DNA of 64,000 nt from Sphingopyxis sp. (GCF_019459305.1 NZ_JAIBES010000139.1:1-64000), one strand, 5' to 3'. Shown: positions 34,825-43,783, numbered from the stretch's first letter. Notes: generated from the sequence alone by a model not told the origin. Numbers and translations: made by a program.

Positions 34825-36107
34825 GCGGTAACCGGATCGTCGTCTTCTGAGGTGTCCTCAACATCGCCGTCGGCGGCGATTTCGGCGGCGGATTCGCGTT
34901 CGACAGCATCATGCTGGTGATGGAGCGGGGCGAAGCGTAGCACGGCAAAGCCGACCAGCGCCGCGGCGAGCGATCCCATCAGGACGCCGATCTTGGCCTC
35001 TTCGATCAGCAGCGCATTGCCAGGGAAGGCGAGGCCGCCGATGAATAGGCTCATCGTGAAGCCGATCCCGCACAGCATCGCAATGCCATAGATCTGGAGC
35101 CAGGTCGCGCCGCGCAGCTTGCCCGCGATGCCGAATTTGACCGCGAGCCAGACGCTGCCGAAAATCCCGATCTGTTTGCCGAAGAAGAGGCCGGCCGCGA
35201 TACCAAGCGGCAGTGGCGCAAAAATCTGTTCGATCGTCAGCGCGCCGATATCGACCCCGGCGTTGGCGAAGCCAAACAGCGGCACGATGGCAAAGGCGAC
35301 CCAGGGATGAAGACCGTGCTCGAGCCGGTGAAGCGGCGAGGTCTGGCTGTCGGGGGTGCCAGGGGTGCGCTCGAACGGGATCGCCATCGCAGCCAGCACC
35401 CCGGCGATCGTGGCGTGGACGCCCGAGAGTAGCATTGCGTACCACAGGAACAGGAACATCAGGACGTAGAGCGGCAGGCTTTTTACCCCTTGCCGGTTCA
35501 TGACGAACATCGTGCCCAGGATCGCGGCAGCGGCGGCGAGGGCCATCATGTTGATCTCGGCCGTATAGAAGAGCGCGATGATCGCGACCGCGCCCATGTC
35601 ATCGACAATGGCAACGGTGACGAGGAAGAGTTTGAGCGACGTCGGCGCGCGCTTGCCGAGGAGCGCCAGCACGCCCATCGCAAAGGCAATGTCGGTCGCG
35701 GCCGGGATCGCCCAGCCTTGCGCCAGTCCCGGCGTCGACCCGGCGAATATCAGGTATAGCGCAGCGGGTACCGCCATCCCCGCTGCCGCCGCGATAAAGG
35801 GCAAGCGCCGCCGGTCCCAACTCGCCAGCCGTCCGTCGACAAACTCACGCTTGATTTCAAGCCCGACGAGCAGGAAAAAAACCGCCATCAACCCGTCGTT
35901 GATCCACAGATGAACCGTCATCGGGCCGAGCTTGTCGGTGAGCACAGGTCCGGTCACCGCATGGATTAGATGGTGATAATCATCGCCCAGCGCCGAATTG
36001 GCGATAATCATCGCCATAATCGCGGCGAAAATCAGCAGCATTCCTCCGGCGCTTTCGCTTTCAAGAAAGTCGCGCAGCGCCGAACGGGGCGGATTTCTGC
36101 CGGTCAT
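34821..36107 (-). CDS. nhaA: Na+/H+ antiporter NhaA
   Basis: A 428-residue inner-membrane antiporter with about 12 helices that expels Na+ or Li+ for H+. The ion-binding Asp pair is in TVAIVDDMGAVAIIALFY; WAIPAATDIAFAMGVLALLG and LFIGGLAFPG are family segments. The tail (about 400-428) is very acidic and not part of the fold. GAGG lies about 12 bases before the ATG. It forms an operon with the DUF885 lipoprotein. Confidence 0.92.
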   Translation of the reverse strand: MTGRNPPRSALRDFLESESAGGMLLIFAAIMAMIIANSALGDDYHHLIHAVTGPVLTDKLGPMTVHLWINDGLMAVFFLLVGLEIKREFVDGRLASWDRRRLPFIAAAAGMAVPAALYLIFAGSTPGLAQGWAIPAATDIAFAMGVLALLGKRAPTSLKLFLVTVAIVDDMGAVAIIALFYTAEINMMALAAAAAILGTMFVMNRQGVKSLPLYVLMFLFLWYAMLLSGVHATIAGVLAAMAIPFERTPGTPDSQTSPLHRLEHGLHPWVAFAIVPLFGFANAGVDIGALTIEQIFAPLPLGIAAGLFFGKQIGIFGSVWLAVKFGIAGKLRGATWLQIYGIAMLCGIGFTMSLFIGGLAFPGNALLIEEAKIGVLMGSLAAALVGFAVLRFAPLHHQHDAVERESAAEIAADGDVEDTSEDDDPVTA

Positions 36108-36136
36108 GGGTCGGTGGTTCCTCTTGTTGCCCAGGG

Positions 36137-36574
36137 ATGGCCGGTGTCCTAGCTCTATGCGCTCAGCTTTACAAATCCGCCTTGCGCTCCAGCAATATCG
36201 GGGTGGCCGGCGCTATCGATTGCATGGCTGGGGCGGGACTACGGCTGGGCTATGGCATTGGCGATACGGGCCGCGCGCGCGCCTATGGGCAGGCCGGTAT
36301 CGTCGGGGCGCGGCGGCGCGGCAGGTTTGCCGGTGGGGCGAGTGTGATCGACCACAGGGTCGGTGCTGGCGAGAGTGCGCCGCTGCGGGTCGGCGCGCTG
36401 GCGGCAGGCGCTGTGCAGCCGGGCGCGGCGCGCGTAAATGTCGGACCGCGGTTGACTTTGCGCCTGCCCGATGTCGGCGAAGGCAGCCGGATCGCGCTCG
36501 ATTGGCGCCAACGCATCGCGGGCGACGCGCGCCCCGCCAGCGGGCTTGCGCTGACGCTCGCGAGCGACTTTTAA
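36137..36574 (+). pseudogene. C-terminal fragment of an outer-membrane beta-barrel protein
   Basis: The ORF of 145 codons has a nondescript first 28 residues, then about 115 residues of alternating amphipathic strands ending GLALTLASDF, a typical barrel terminus with C-terminal Phe. GLRLGYGIGD, RAYGQAGIVGAR and ALDWRQRIAGDA look like adjacent barrel strands. There is no signal peptide, and the piece is too short for a whole barrel of this type, so it is probably what remains of a larger gene. It could instead be a small novel protein. Confidence 0.5.
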
Positions 36575-36679
36575 ACCGCGGCAAAAATAGCGGTCCAGCC
36601 GATTCCCCGCCCCGGAAAAATGGTCTAGGGTCATGGGACTCGGCGCAGTTTTACGCCGCAGACGCATGTTTCGAGGCCT

Positions 36680-37588
36680 ATGGACCTTTACCTTCCTGTC
36701 GCCAATCTGTCGGTCAATGCACTGGTCATCGTCTTGTTGGGCGGCGGCGTCGGGTTTTTGTCGGGCATGTTCGGGGTCGGCGGCGGGTTCCTGACCACGC
36801 CGCTGCTGATCTTTTACGGCATTCCGCCGACCGTTGCGGCGGCATCGGCGGCGACGCAGGTCACCGGCGCGAGCGTATCGGGGGTGATGGCGCATCTCGA
36901 ACGCGACGGAGTTGATCTGCGCATGGGGGCGGTGCTCGTCGCGGGCGGCCTGCTCGGGTCGTTGATTGGCGCCGGATTGTTCGAACTGCTCACCGCCTGG
37001 GGCCAGATCGATACGGTGATTTCGATCCTTTACGTGGCGCTGCTCGGCACCGTCGGCACGTTCATGGGCCGCGAGGCGTGGGGCAGCTTTCGCGCCGCGC
37101 AGGCCGGATTGCCCGCCCCGGCGCGCAAACGGCGCCACCATCCGATGGTCGCCAATCTGCCGCTGCGCTGGCGCTTCTATCGTTCGGGTCTGTACATCTC
37201 GCCGCTCGCGCCGCTGCTGCTCGGGATGATCGGCGGGGTGCTGACGATGCTGCTCGGGGTCGGTGGCGGGTTCATCATGGTCCCCGCGATGCTTTACCTG
37301 CTTGGCATGGGAACGCAGGTCGTTGTCGGCACGTCGCTGTTCCAGATCCTGTTCGTGACGATCGCGACAACGATGGTCCATGCGCTGACGACGGGAGCGG
37401 TCGACATCGTGCTCGCGGCGCTGCTGCTCCTGGGTAGCGTGGTGGGAGCGCAGTTCGGGGCGCGCTTTGCGCAAAAGGCGCGGCCAGAATATCTGCGGCT
37501 GGCGCTGGCGGTGATCGTGCTGTTGGTGGCGCTACAAATGGCGGTCGGGTTGTTCATCCGCCCCGATGAAATTTACTCGGTGCAATGA
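36680..37588 (+). CDS. TauE/SafE-family (TSUP) permease
   Basis: A 302-residue membrane protein with about eight helices in two similar halves. Each half has the glycine-rich signature: GGGVGFLSGMFGVGGGFLTTP near 25-45 and MIGGVLTMLLGVGGGFIMVPA near 180-200. Relatives export sulfite, sulfoacetate or other organosulfur anions. It overlaps the next gene by four bases; that TIGR02186 neighbour is a common partner, so the two probably act together. Confidence 0.85.
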   Translation: MDLYLPVANLSVNALVIVLLGGGVGFLSGMFGVGGGFLTTPLLIFYGIPPTVAAASAATQVTGASVSGVMAHLERDGVDLRMGAVLVAGGLLGSLIGAGLFELLTAWGQIDTVISILYVALLGTVGTFMGREAWGSFRAAQAGLPAPARKRRHHPMVANLPLRWRFYRSGLYISPLAPLLLGMIGGVLTMLLGVGGGFIMVPAMLYLLGMGTQVVVGTSLFQILFVTIATTMVHALTTGAVDIVLAALLLLGSVVGAQFGARFAQKARPEYLRLALAVIVLLVALQMAVGLFIRPDEIYSVQ

Positions 37589-38358
37589 CCGGTTGGCGCG
37601 CCTCGGTTCTGATGCTCGTCGCGCTGACCTTCGCGCCGGTCACGGTGCAGGCGGCCGATCCGCGGCTGGTTCCCGATGTGTCGAGCCGCGCGATCGACAT
37701 CCAATACAGCTTTACCGGCGAGGAATTGCTGTTGTTCGGCGCGATCCTCTATCCCGGCCAGCGGCTGCCCGACGACCGCGCGGACATCGTCGTGGTGCTG
37801 AAGGGGCCAGTGCGCCCGATCGTGTTGCGCGAAAAGCGCCGCGTCGCCGGGATCTGGGTCAACGCCAGCAGCATCCGTTTGCGCACCTCGCCGGGATTCT
37901 ATGCGATCGGATCGTCGCGCCCGATTGACAAGCTGGTCGACGAACGCACCGCAGCGATTTTCGAACTGGGGCTCGCCAATCTGTCGATGTCGCCGACCGA
38001 GTTTTCCGAAGCCAGCAAGCTCGAACGCTTCGAAGCCGGGCTGACCGACCTCTATCGCCGCCTTGGCCTGTTCTATGAAAATCCGGCGGCGGTCGAGATT
38101 ACCGAGGGGGTGCTTTATCGCGCGCGCATCCCGGTACCCGCGCGCGTTCCGGTCGGTACCTATCGCGCCGAAACCTTTTTGATCAGCCGCGGCCGCGTGC
38201 TCGCGGTCGCGTCGCGCGACGTCCAGATCCGCAAGGCAGGGTTTGAGCGTTTTGTCGCGCTGGCTGCGGAGCGCCACGGCTTTCTCTATGGCCTGACCGC
38301 GGTGATTCTATCGTTGCTGCTCGGCTATGCCGCATCGGCGATTTTCCGCCGTCGTTGA
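37585..38358 (+). CDS. TIGR02186-family membrane-anchored periplasmic protein
   Basis: A 257-residue protein with a signal peptide (cleavage near QAA, 24), a periplasmic beta-rich domain of about 190 residues (IDIQYSFTGEELLLFGAI at the start) and one C-terminal membrane helix (about 232-252) followed by RRR. This is the TIGR02186 architecture. ATGA overlap with the TSUP gene implies coupled synthesis and perhaps a complex at the inner membrane. The role is unknown; a substrate-binding or gating partner of the permease is plausible. Confidence 0.82.
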   Translation: MTGWRASVLMLVALTFAPVTVQAADPRLVPDVSSRAIDIQYSFTGEELLLFGAILYPGQRLPDDRADIVVVLKGPVRPIVLREKRRVAGIWVNASSIRLRTSPGFYAIGSSRPIDKLVDERTAAIFELGLANLSMSPTEFSEASKLERFEAGLTDLYRRLGLFYENPAAVEITEGVLYRARIPVPARVPVGTYRAETFLISRGRVLAVASRDVQIRKAGFERFVALAAERHGFLYGLTAVILSLLLGYAASAIFRRR

Positions 38359-38445
38359 CCCGAGTTCCGGGGCGGACGCCTTTAGCCAATATTTACCCTG
38401 ACCTGCGATACCGAAGTACGGGATCATTTTAGGCGGGGCATTTTG

Positions 38446-40158
38446 ATGGATATGCAGGGTGGCGGATTTCCCGCCGGTGATTCGACCGCGGCGCAGCATG
38501 TTCGGCTCGCCGGTGGAGGCGTGGCCGCTTCGGTGGCACCGGTGATCAATCATCATCGCGACGATCTGATGATCGGCGAAGTGATCGATATTTCGGGTTC
38601 GGCCTCGCGCATCCTGCTTGATGCGGCGACGATCGGCAAATTGTCGGCGTCGACCGATGCCGCCGTCGCCATGGCCGGGCAGGTCGGGGCGCAGGTCAAG
38701 GTTCGCGTCGGCAATATCTGGCTGATCGCCAGCATTCGCGACCAGCAATTGCACGAGCGCGGCGAAGGGCTGATCATTGCGACGATCGACTTCCTGGGCG
38801 AAGGCGAAGAGGAAAAAATCACCGGCCGTATTTCGAATTTCCGCCGCGGCGTCACCCGCTATCCGATCCCGGGCAGCCAGGTTTTCGCGGCGACCAGCGC
38901 CGACCTGAAACAGATTTATGCTGCTGACGAGCGCGCGCATGTCGAAATTGGCACCGTCTATCCGACCAAGGATATTCGCGGTTCGCTGTATGTCGATGCG
39001 ATGCTCGGCAAGCATTTTGCGCTGCTCGGCTCGACCGGTACCGGCAAATCGACCAGCGCGGCGCTGATTCTGCACAAGATTTGCGAACTCGCGCCGCAGG
39101 GTCATATCGTGATGATCGATCCGCACGGCGAATATTCGGCGGCGTTCAAGGGCATCGGCGCGCTGTTCGACGTCGACAACCTCGCTATGCCCTATTGGCT
39201 GATGAACTTCGAGGAGCATTGCGAAGTGTTCGTCACCGCTGAAGGCCGCGACCGCCAGTCCGACTGCGACGTGCTGTCGCGCTGTCTGCTGCAGGCGCGG
39301 ACGAAGAACCGGCTGGCCGAAGGCATGACCAAGATCACGGTCGATTCGCCGATCCCCTATCTGCTGTCCGACCTGCTGAGCATCCTGACCAACGAGATGG
39401 GCAAGCTCGACAAGGCGACGTCGAGCGCGCCGTTCATGCGCATCAAGGGCAAGATCGAGGAAATGCGCGCCGATCCGCGCTATAATTTCATGTTTTCGGG
39501 CATGCTGGTCGCCGACACGATGGCGAACTTTCTCGGCAAGATCTTCCGTCTGCCTTCCGACGGGCGCCCGATTTCTATCATCGACGTGTCGGGGGTGCCC
39601 TCGGACATCACCGGGGTTGTCGTCGCGGTACTGTCGCGGCTGACGTTCGACTATGCGATCTGGTCGCGCGGCGAGCCGCAGCGCCCGATCCTGCTCGTCT
39701 GTGAAGAAGCTCACCGCTACATCCCGTCGAAAGACACGGGGCAGGGTCAGGCGGTCCGCAAGATCCTGGAACGGATCGCCAAGGAAGGCCGCAAATATGG
39801 CGTGTCGCTGGGGCTAATCACCCAGCGCCCCTCCGATCTGGCCGAAGGCGTGCTGTCGCAGTGCGGTACGATCATTTCGATGCGTCTGAACAATGAGCGC
39901 GACCAGCATTTCGTGAAAGCCGCGATGCCCGAAGGCGCGCGTGGTTTCATCGATTCGATCCCGGCGCTGCGCAACCGCGAATGTATCGTCTGCGGCGAAG
40001 GCGTGTCGATCCCGATCCGCGTCTATCTCGATACGCTGGAGGAAGACAAGCGGCCGGCTTCGAGCGATCCGCTGTTCTCGAAGCTGTGGCGCGAAACCGG
40101 CGGCGAGGCGGAGATTCTGGAGCGCGTGGTCAAGCGCTGGCGCAGCCAGGGGCGGTGA
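38446..40158 (+). CDS. HerA/DUF87-type ATPase
   Basis: A 570-residue P-loop ATPase of the HerA-FtsK group. An N-terminal barrel-like domain (about 40-150) is followed by Walker A GSTGTGKST near 195-203, Walker B in PILLVCEEAHRYIP and ERIAKEGRKYGVSLGLITQRP. Archaeal HerA is a DNA helicase partnered with NurA nuclease; no nurA-like gene adjoins here. The ORF-track TTG at 38443 is replaced by the ATG at 38446 with AGGCGGGG upstream. Confidence 0.85.
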   Translation: MDMQGGGFPAGDSTAAQHVRLAGGGVAASVAPVINHHRDDLMIGEVIDISGSASRILLDAATIGKLSASTDAAVAMAGQVGAQVKVRVGNIWLIASIRDQQLHERGEGLIIATIDFLGEGEEEKITGRISNFRRGVTRYPIPGSQVFAATSADLKQIYAADERAHVEIGTVYPTKDIRGSLYVDAMLGKHFALLGSTGTGKSTSAALILHKICELAPQGHIVMIDPHGEYSAAFKGIGALFDVDNLAMPYWLMNFEEHCEVFVTAEGRDRQSDCDVLSRCLLQARTKNRLAEGMTKITVDSPIPYLLSDLLSILTNEMGKLDKATSSAPFMRIKGKIEEMRADPRYNFMFSGMLVADTMANFLGKIFRLPSDGRPISIIDVSGVPSDITGVVVAVLSRLTFDYAIWSRGEPQRPILLVCEEAHRYIPSKDTGQGQAVRKILERIAKEGRKYGVSLGLITQRPSDLAEGVLSQCGTIISMRLNNERDQHFVKAAMPEGARGFIDSIPALRNRECIVCGEGVSIPIRVYLDTLEEDKRPASSDPLFSKLWRETGGEAEILERVVKRWRSQGR

Positions 40159-40160
40159 GA

Positions 40161-40191
40161 TTTCTCTCCTCCCTGCAAGGGAGGGGAGAAA
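40161..40191. terminator. strong bidirectional terminator hairpin
   Basis: TTTCTCTCCTCCCT and AGGGAGGGGAGAAA pair over 14 bases with one mismatch around a three-base loop. A/T flanks give a U-rich tail on either strand. It lies between the herA-like stop and the convergent VOC stop and would end both transcripts. Confidence 0.75.
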
Positions 40192-40197
40192 ATGGGG

Positions 40198-40587
40198 CTA
40201 TTTGGTCGCGGGCGGTTCCCACAGCTCGATCGGATTGCCTTCGGGGTCCTGGACGCGCGCGAACCGGCCGGTGGCGGGGTCGTTCCATCCTTCCTTGATG
40301 ATCACATCGTCGCCCGCAGCATAAAATGGGGCGAGCACAGCTTCGAGATCGTCGACGCGCAGGTTGATCATATATTGGCGGTCACCAGCGAAATAGTCGG
40401 TGTCGGCCTTGAACGGCGCGAACACCACCGGACCTGCGGCGACATTCCATGTCCATTCGTTGATCGGGCCGGTGTCGTCGGCGTTGCACCCGGCACCGAT
40501 GCCCAGCCGTTCCTTGTACCAGGCGTTGAGCGCGTCGGGATCGCGCGCCCGAAAAAACAGCCCGCCGATGCCTTTGACATGTCCCAT
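40198..40587 (-). CDS. VOC-family protein
   Basis: A 129-residue vicinal-oxygen-chelate protein. The opening strand is GIGGLFFRARDPDALNAWY and the final strand DPEGNPIELWEP supplies the usual Glu. Two repeat modules are visible. The N-terminal metal His is replaced (GGLFF), so it may not be an active metal enzyme. Substrate unknown. It is a single gene between terminators. Confidence 0.8.
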   Translation of the reverse strand: MGHVKGIGGLFFRARDPDALNAWYKERLGIGAGCNADDTGPINEWTWNVAAGPVVFAPFKADTDYFAGDRQYMINLRVDDLEAVLAPFYAAGDDVIIKEGWNDPATGRFARVQDPEGNPIELWEPPATK

Positions 40588-40630
40588 ATCCGCCTCCTTG
40601 CCGCGTGGCAGGCAGGCTAGCCCGATTGGC

Positions 40631-41782
40631 TCAGCGTTTCCACTCTCCGCTGCCGCGGAATTCTTCGCGGACCTGACCCGACTGGTTTAGCCGGGGGTCG
40701 GTGTAGGTCGGCGCCGGAATCGGGGCGGCTACGGGCGATGACATGACAGGAGCGGTCGGTGCCATGGTGCCAGGTAGCGGCGCGGCGGCGACATCGGGCA
40801 GCGGGGCGCCGACGCCGCCGAGCATCGGGGCCGGACCCGCAACGGGCGGCAGCCCCTGACCCTTCAGGATCGCGAGTTGCTGCGCCAGCGGCAGATAGGG
40901 TCCGGGGACTGGCTCGCGGCCGAGGTACGGGGCGCGGAAAGCGTCGGGCATGCCCCAGCGACCGCGCCAGCGGTGGAAGATATGCGCGCCGACGACATTG
41001 GTCATCACCAGGCTCTTGCCCCAGCGCGGCCAAATCGCCTGGGTGTGATAATGGGTCGCGAGGCCGACCTTGGGGAACACGAATCCGCCGAGAGCTGCCG
41101 AAGCGACCCGGCTGGCGCGCAGCCAGTTGGGCTTGCTCGGCGCCCGCGCCATCGCGCCGTCGCAGCTGAAGGTGAACTGGCAGACCCCGGCGCGCTGCGA
41201 CCCCTGAAACACGACGCCGCACACGGTGTTGGGGAAACTCGGGTGGCGGACGCGGTTGATGACCGTCTGCGCGACGCCGCGCATGCCGTCGTCAGTCTCC
41301 GACGCTGCCTCGTAGTAGATGGCCGACGTCAGGCAATAATGCGCGCGTTCGCGGTCGAGCGCGGTGACGCCGCGAAAGGCATAGGGTTTGGCGGGCGGCC
41401 CGACAAAGGCTTCGTCGCGCAGCAAGGCCGGGTCGGCGGGGGGCAGCGCCGTAGCGTCGCCAAAGCCGATGCTGGCCGGATCGGGCAGCGTCGGGTCGAT
41501 CTTGAGCGCTTCCTCATAATCCTCGGCATTCATGATCGCCCAGCGCGCGGGGTCAAAGGCGCGAAAATCGAGCGGCACCGAGACGCTGTAGGGGCCGAAC
41601 ACGGCGGGCGGGCGAAGCTGCCCGCTCGACAGCAGAAACGCCAGACACGCGACTGCCATCACCGCAACGATCGCCGCCCAAAAGGCACGCCCCGGCCCCG
41701 CCGGTTTTTCCGGCGCCGGGTCGCGCCAGGTCGAGCGGGCGGTCAGGTTGAGTTCGGGCTTCATCAATCGCCAAATTTCCAT
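40631..41782 (-). CDS. SleB-type cell-wall hydrolase (Hydrolase_2 domain), membrane-anchored
   Basis: A protein of about 383 residues. An N-terminal cytoplasmic piece is followed by one membrane helix (about 35-53). The hydrolase domain at about 145-265 has LTSAIYYEAASETDDGMRGV with the catalytic Glu, VINRVRHPSFPNTVCGVVFQ and THYHTQAIWP. SleB-like enzymes cleave peptidoglycan. The C-terminal 90 residues are Pro/Ala-rich and disordered. Starts at 41782 and 41764 are both possible; neither has a strong ribosome site, and the ORF-track 41884 start is unlikely. Confidence 0.78.
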   Translation of the reverse strand: MEIWRLMKPELNLTARSTWRDPAPEKPAGPGRAFWAAIVAVMAVACLAFLLSSGQLRPPAVFGPYSVSVPLDFRAFDPARWAIMNAEDYEEALKIDPTLPDPASIGFGDATALPPADPALLRDEAFVGPPAKPYAFRGVTALDRERAHYCLTSAIYYEAASETDDGMRGVAQTVINRVRHPSFPNTVCGVVFQGSQRAGVCQFTFSCDGAMARAPSKPNWLRASRVASAALGGFVFPKVGLATHYHTQAIWPRWGKSLVMTNVVGAHIFHRWRGRWGMPDAFRAPYLGREPVPGPYLPLAQQLAILKGQGLPPVAGPAPMLGGVGAPLPDVAAAPLPGTMAPTAPVMSSPVAAPIPAPTYTDPRLNQSGQVREEFRGSGEWKR

Positions 41783-41967
41783 CGCCGCGCCCGCGCCGAT
41801 TCGCGCGATCGTGGTGCCAATCAGCCTTATACCGCAAACGCCAATAAAATGTTGCAATGTGCGCGCGCCGTGCCGCAGCGGCACGGGCAGGGCGGTGGGG
41901 ATTGACCCAGAAAGGCCAACGAGCGGCCGTTAGTGACCTGTTGATGCCGTTCGGGTAACGCCGCGCC

Positions 41968-42474
41968 ATGACCGACGTGGGATTTCCAACCTACCGCCGC
42001 AGCGCGCGCACCGATTGGCGCATGTGGTTGCTGCTGGTTTTTGGGCTGGTGTTTCTGCGGGTCGGATCGGTCGTCGATCCGGCCGACAATTGCAGCGAGG
42101 ACGGCCGCGAATGCGCGCCGTGGCTGGTGCCGCTGGCGCAGGGTCTCGGGGCGCTGGTCGCGCTGGGCGCGGGACTCAACATGCTTGCCAATCCGAACCG
42201 CGGCAGCTTCATCGATCCGGCTACGGGCGAGCTGGTGTGGTGGCAAGGGCGCATCGGACGCAGCGGCGGCGACGAAGGGCGCATCCATCCCTCACAAATC
42301 TGCAAAGTGCGCATCGTGCGGCAGGAGGATAGCGATGACGAAGTGCATCTTTACGATCTTGCTGGCGAGCGGTTGTTCTGGCTCGATCAGGAAGTGATTC
42401 CGTGGCCCTATGAGCGCTGGGCCGGACGGCTGAAGGCGCGCTGGCCGCATATCGTCGTCGAAAGTGTCTACTAA
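41968..42474 (+). CDS. membrane protein of unknown function
   Basis: A 168-residue protein with two hydrophobic segments (about 19-36 and 53-73) and a soluble C-terminal half with WWQGRIGRSGGDEGRI and YDLAGERLFWLDQEVIPWPY. The latter resembles PH-like (YdbS-type) sheets of small membrane proteins, but I cannot assign a family. Its stop overlaps the convergent small gene by four bases. Confidence 0.68.
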   Translation: MTDVGFPTYRRSARTDWRMWLLLVFGLVFLRVGSVVDPADNCSEDGRECAPWLVPLAQGLGALVALGAGLNMLANPNRGSFIDPATGELVWWQGRIGRSGGDEGRIHPSQICKVRIVRQEDSDDEVHLYDLAGERLFWLDQEVIPWPYERWAGRLKARWPHIVVESVY

Positions 42475-42674
42475 CCGATCTTGGGCGTCTCGGAATGCGG
42501 GGGGGCGGCGAAATATTGGCGCATGCCGCGCTTGGCGCGATACGCATCGATGCGCTGCGCATAATGGCCGGGCAGGTCGAAGCTGGCATGGCGGGCACTG
42601 GCGCCGCGGCCGCGCGGCTCGTTCGATGCCATCAAGGCCATCTGGTGATGGTAGAAAAGCTCGTTCATATCCAT
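42471..42674 (-). CDS. 67-residue conserved-looking small protein
   Basis: A small soluble protein starting MDMNELFYHHQMALMAS, a helix rich in His and Met, then a basic region with AYRAKRGMRQYF. AGGGA lies seven bases before the ATG. The ORF track extends it to 42770 across the cspA hairpin, which is unlikely. It follows the cold-shock gene after a stem-loop and might be expressed by readthrough. The NELFYHHQ start recurs in alphaproteobacterial small proteins; function unknown. Confidence 0.6.
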   Translation of the reverse strand: MDMNELFYHHQMALMASNEPRGRGASARHASFDLPGHYAQRIDAYRAKRGMRQYFAAPPHSETPKIG

Positions 42675-42728
42675 CGGGCAGTCCCTTGGCGCTGGAGCGA
42701 GCTGGATGCCGAATGATCGGCGAATGGT

Positions 42729-42759
42729 CCGGCACGGCGCCCCAGGGACGCCGTGCCGG
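42729..42759 (-). terminator. perfect 11-bp stem-loop after cspA
   Basis: CCGGCACGGCG and CGCCGTGCCGG form an 11-bp perfect stem with a nine-base loop directly after the cspA stop. There is no U-run, so it may be a processing barrier or attenuator that stabilises the cspA mRNA rather than a classical terminator. Confidence 0.65.
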
Positions 42760-42766
42760 AGTTCAT

Positions 42767-42973
42767 TCATGCAGGCTGAAGATTGACAGCCGAGGTCTTG
42801 CCGCGCTGGTCGGTTTCCAGCTCGTAAGAAACGCGCTGTTCCTTGTTCAGCGTCGACATGCCGGCGCGCTCGACGGCAGTGATGTGGACGAAGCTGTCGC
42901 CCGAACCATCTTCATTGGCAATGAAACCATAGCCTTTGTCGCTGTTGAAGAATTTTACGGTGCCGATGGGCAT
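42767..42973 (-). CDS. cspA: cold-shock protein, CspA family
   Basis: A 68-residue single cold-shock domain that binds single-stranded RNA/DNA. RNP1 KGYGFI and RNP2 DSFVHI are intact. It begins MPIGTVKFFN with AGGAAA upstream; the ORF-track extension to 43006 lies in the leader. A promoter candidate 125-150 bases upstream implies a long 5' leader, as in cold-inducible csp genes. Confidence 0.93.
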   Translation of the reverse strand: MPIGTVKFFNSDKGYGFIANEDGSGDSFVHITAVERAGMSTLNKEQRVSYELETDQRGKTSAVNLQPA

Positions 42974-43097
42974 AAGATGTTTCCTTTCACGAAAACAGAT
43001 AATCAACCGGCAAAAGCGCCGGAGGAGCTGGTAGCGCGTGAAGGGAAGTCTCAGCCGTAGGCATCAAATTTCCGTCGCAGGCGACGTTAGCAATGGT

Positions 43098-43126
43098 AGA
43101 TTGCAACAAATTTGGCAAAAAGTCAA
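43098..43126 (-). promoter_or_regulatory. candidate cspA promoter
   Basis: On the minus strand TTGACT is followed 17 bases later by CAATCT. The -35 is strong and the -10 weak. It would give a leader of about 115-120 bases before the cspA ATG. Confidence 0.4.
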
Positions 43127-43265
43127 GCTTTTGCGCAATTCATCCGACGGCGGGTGCGTCGGCTGTCGGGGCGAGAGCGACTTTAGGTGAGGCGCGGGAA
43201 CCTCGATGCGAACGCACTGTGTCGGCTCGACGAGGTAAGGATTCCGTGACCCAATGAGCGCCGGA

Positions 43266-43783
43266 CTATTGCTGGTCGTCTCCGACGGGAGATTGTGGTG
43301 CGCGCACGACGGGCGTCTGGCGGGGAGGGTGGATCTTGGCCGCGTCCTTTTCTCCGCAATCATTTTCGAGTTGCCCGTCGACCGGTTCGGCCATGATGTG
43401 AGCCCGGGTGGCTTCAAGTGCATCGGCAGGAATGGCCTTGCCGACGTCCTCTGCGGCCGTGCAGCGAAAGGTATAGACCACGCGCGCGCATCTGCGGCCC
43501 GACCCGCGCCGCGTTTCGAACCATTGAATGTCGCGGCGAACGGCGTAACGAAATCCCGTGCACAGCGACCCGGCCGCGGATTGCATACGCGCAAACTCCC
43601 AGCTTGAATCGCGCATCTGGGCCAGCGTGAAATAGCCGATGCTGGCAACATAGCCATTTGATCGGTCATCGCATGCCAATCGGCGGCCAGGTTGTAGGGC
43701 GGAGCAGGGAGCGGCGTGCAGGATGTGGCGAGCCACGTCGTGGCGCAGGTGCAGACGAGCGGGATAAGCCTATTCTGGCGCAT
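43266..43783 (-). pseudogene. frameshifted lipoprotein gene, unknown function
   Basis: The first frame starts MRQNRLIPLVCTC with a lipobox-like ATSC and runs to NLAADWHAMTDQ. The frame then loses protein-like character, while an overlapping frame carries NGYVASIGYFTLAQMRDSSW and WFETRRGSGRRCARVVYTFR to a stop at 43266. Together they read as one exported protein with a one-base shift near 43655. Cys pairs in the second part fit a periplasmic protein. No family recognised. A sequencing error would explain it equally well. Confidence 0.5.
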
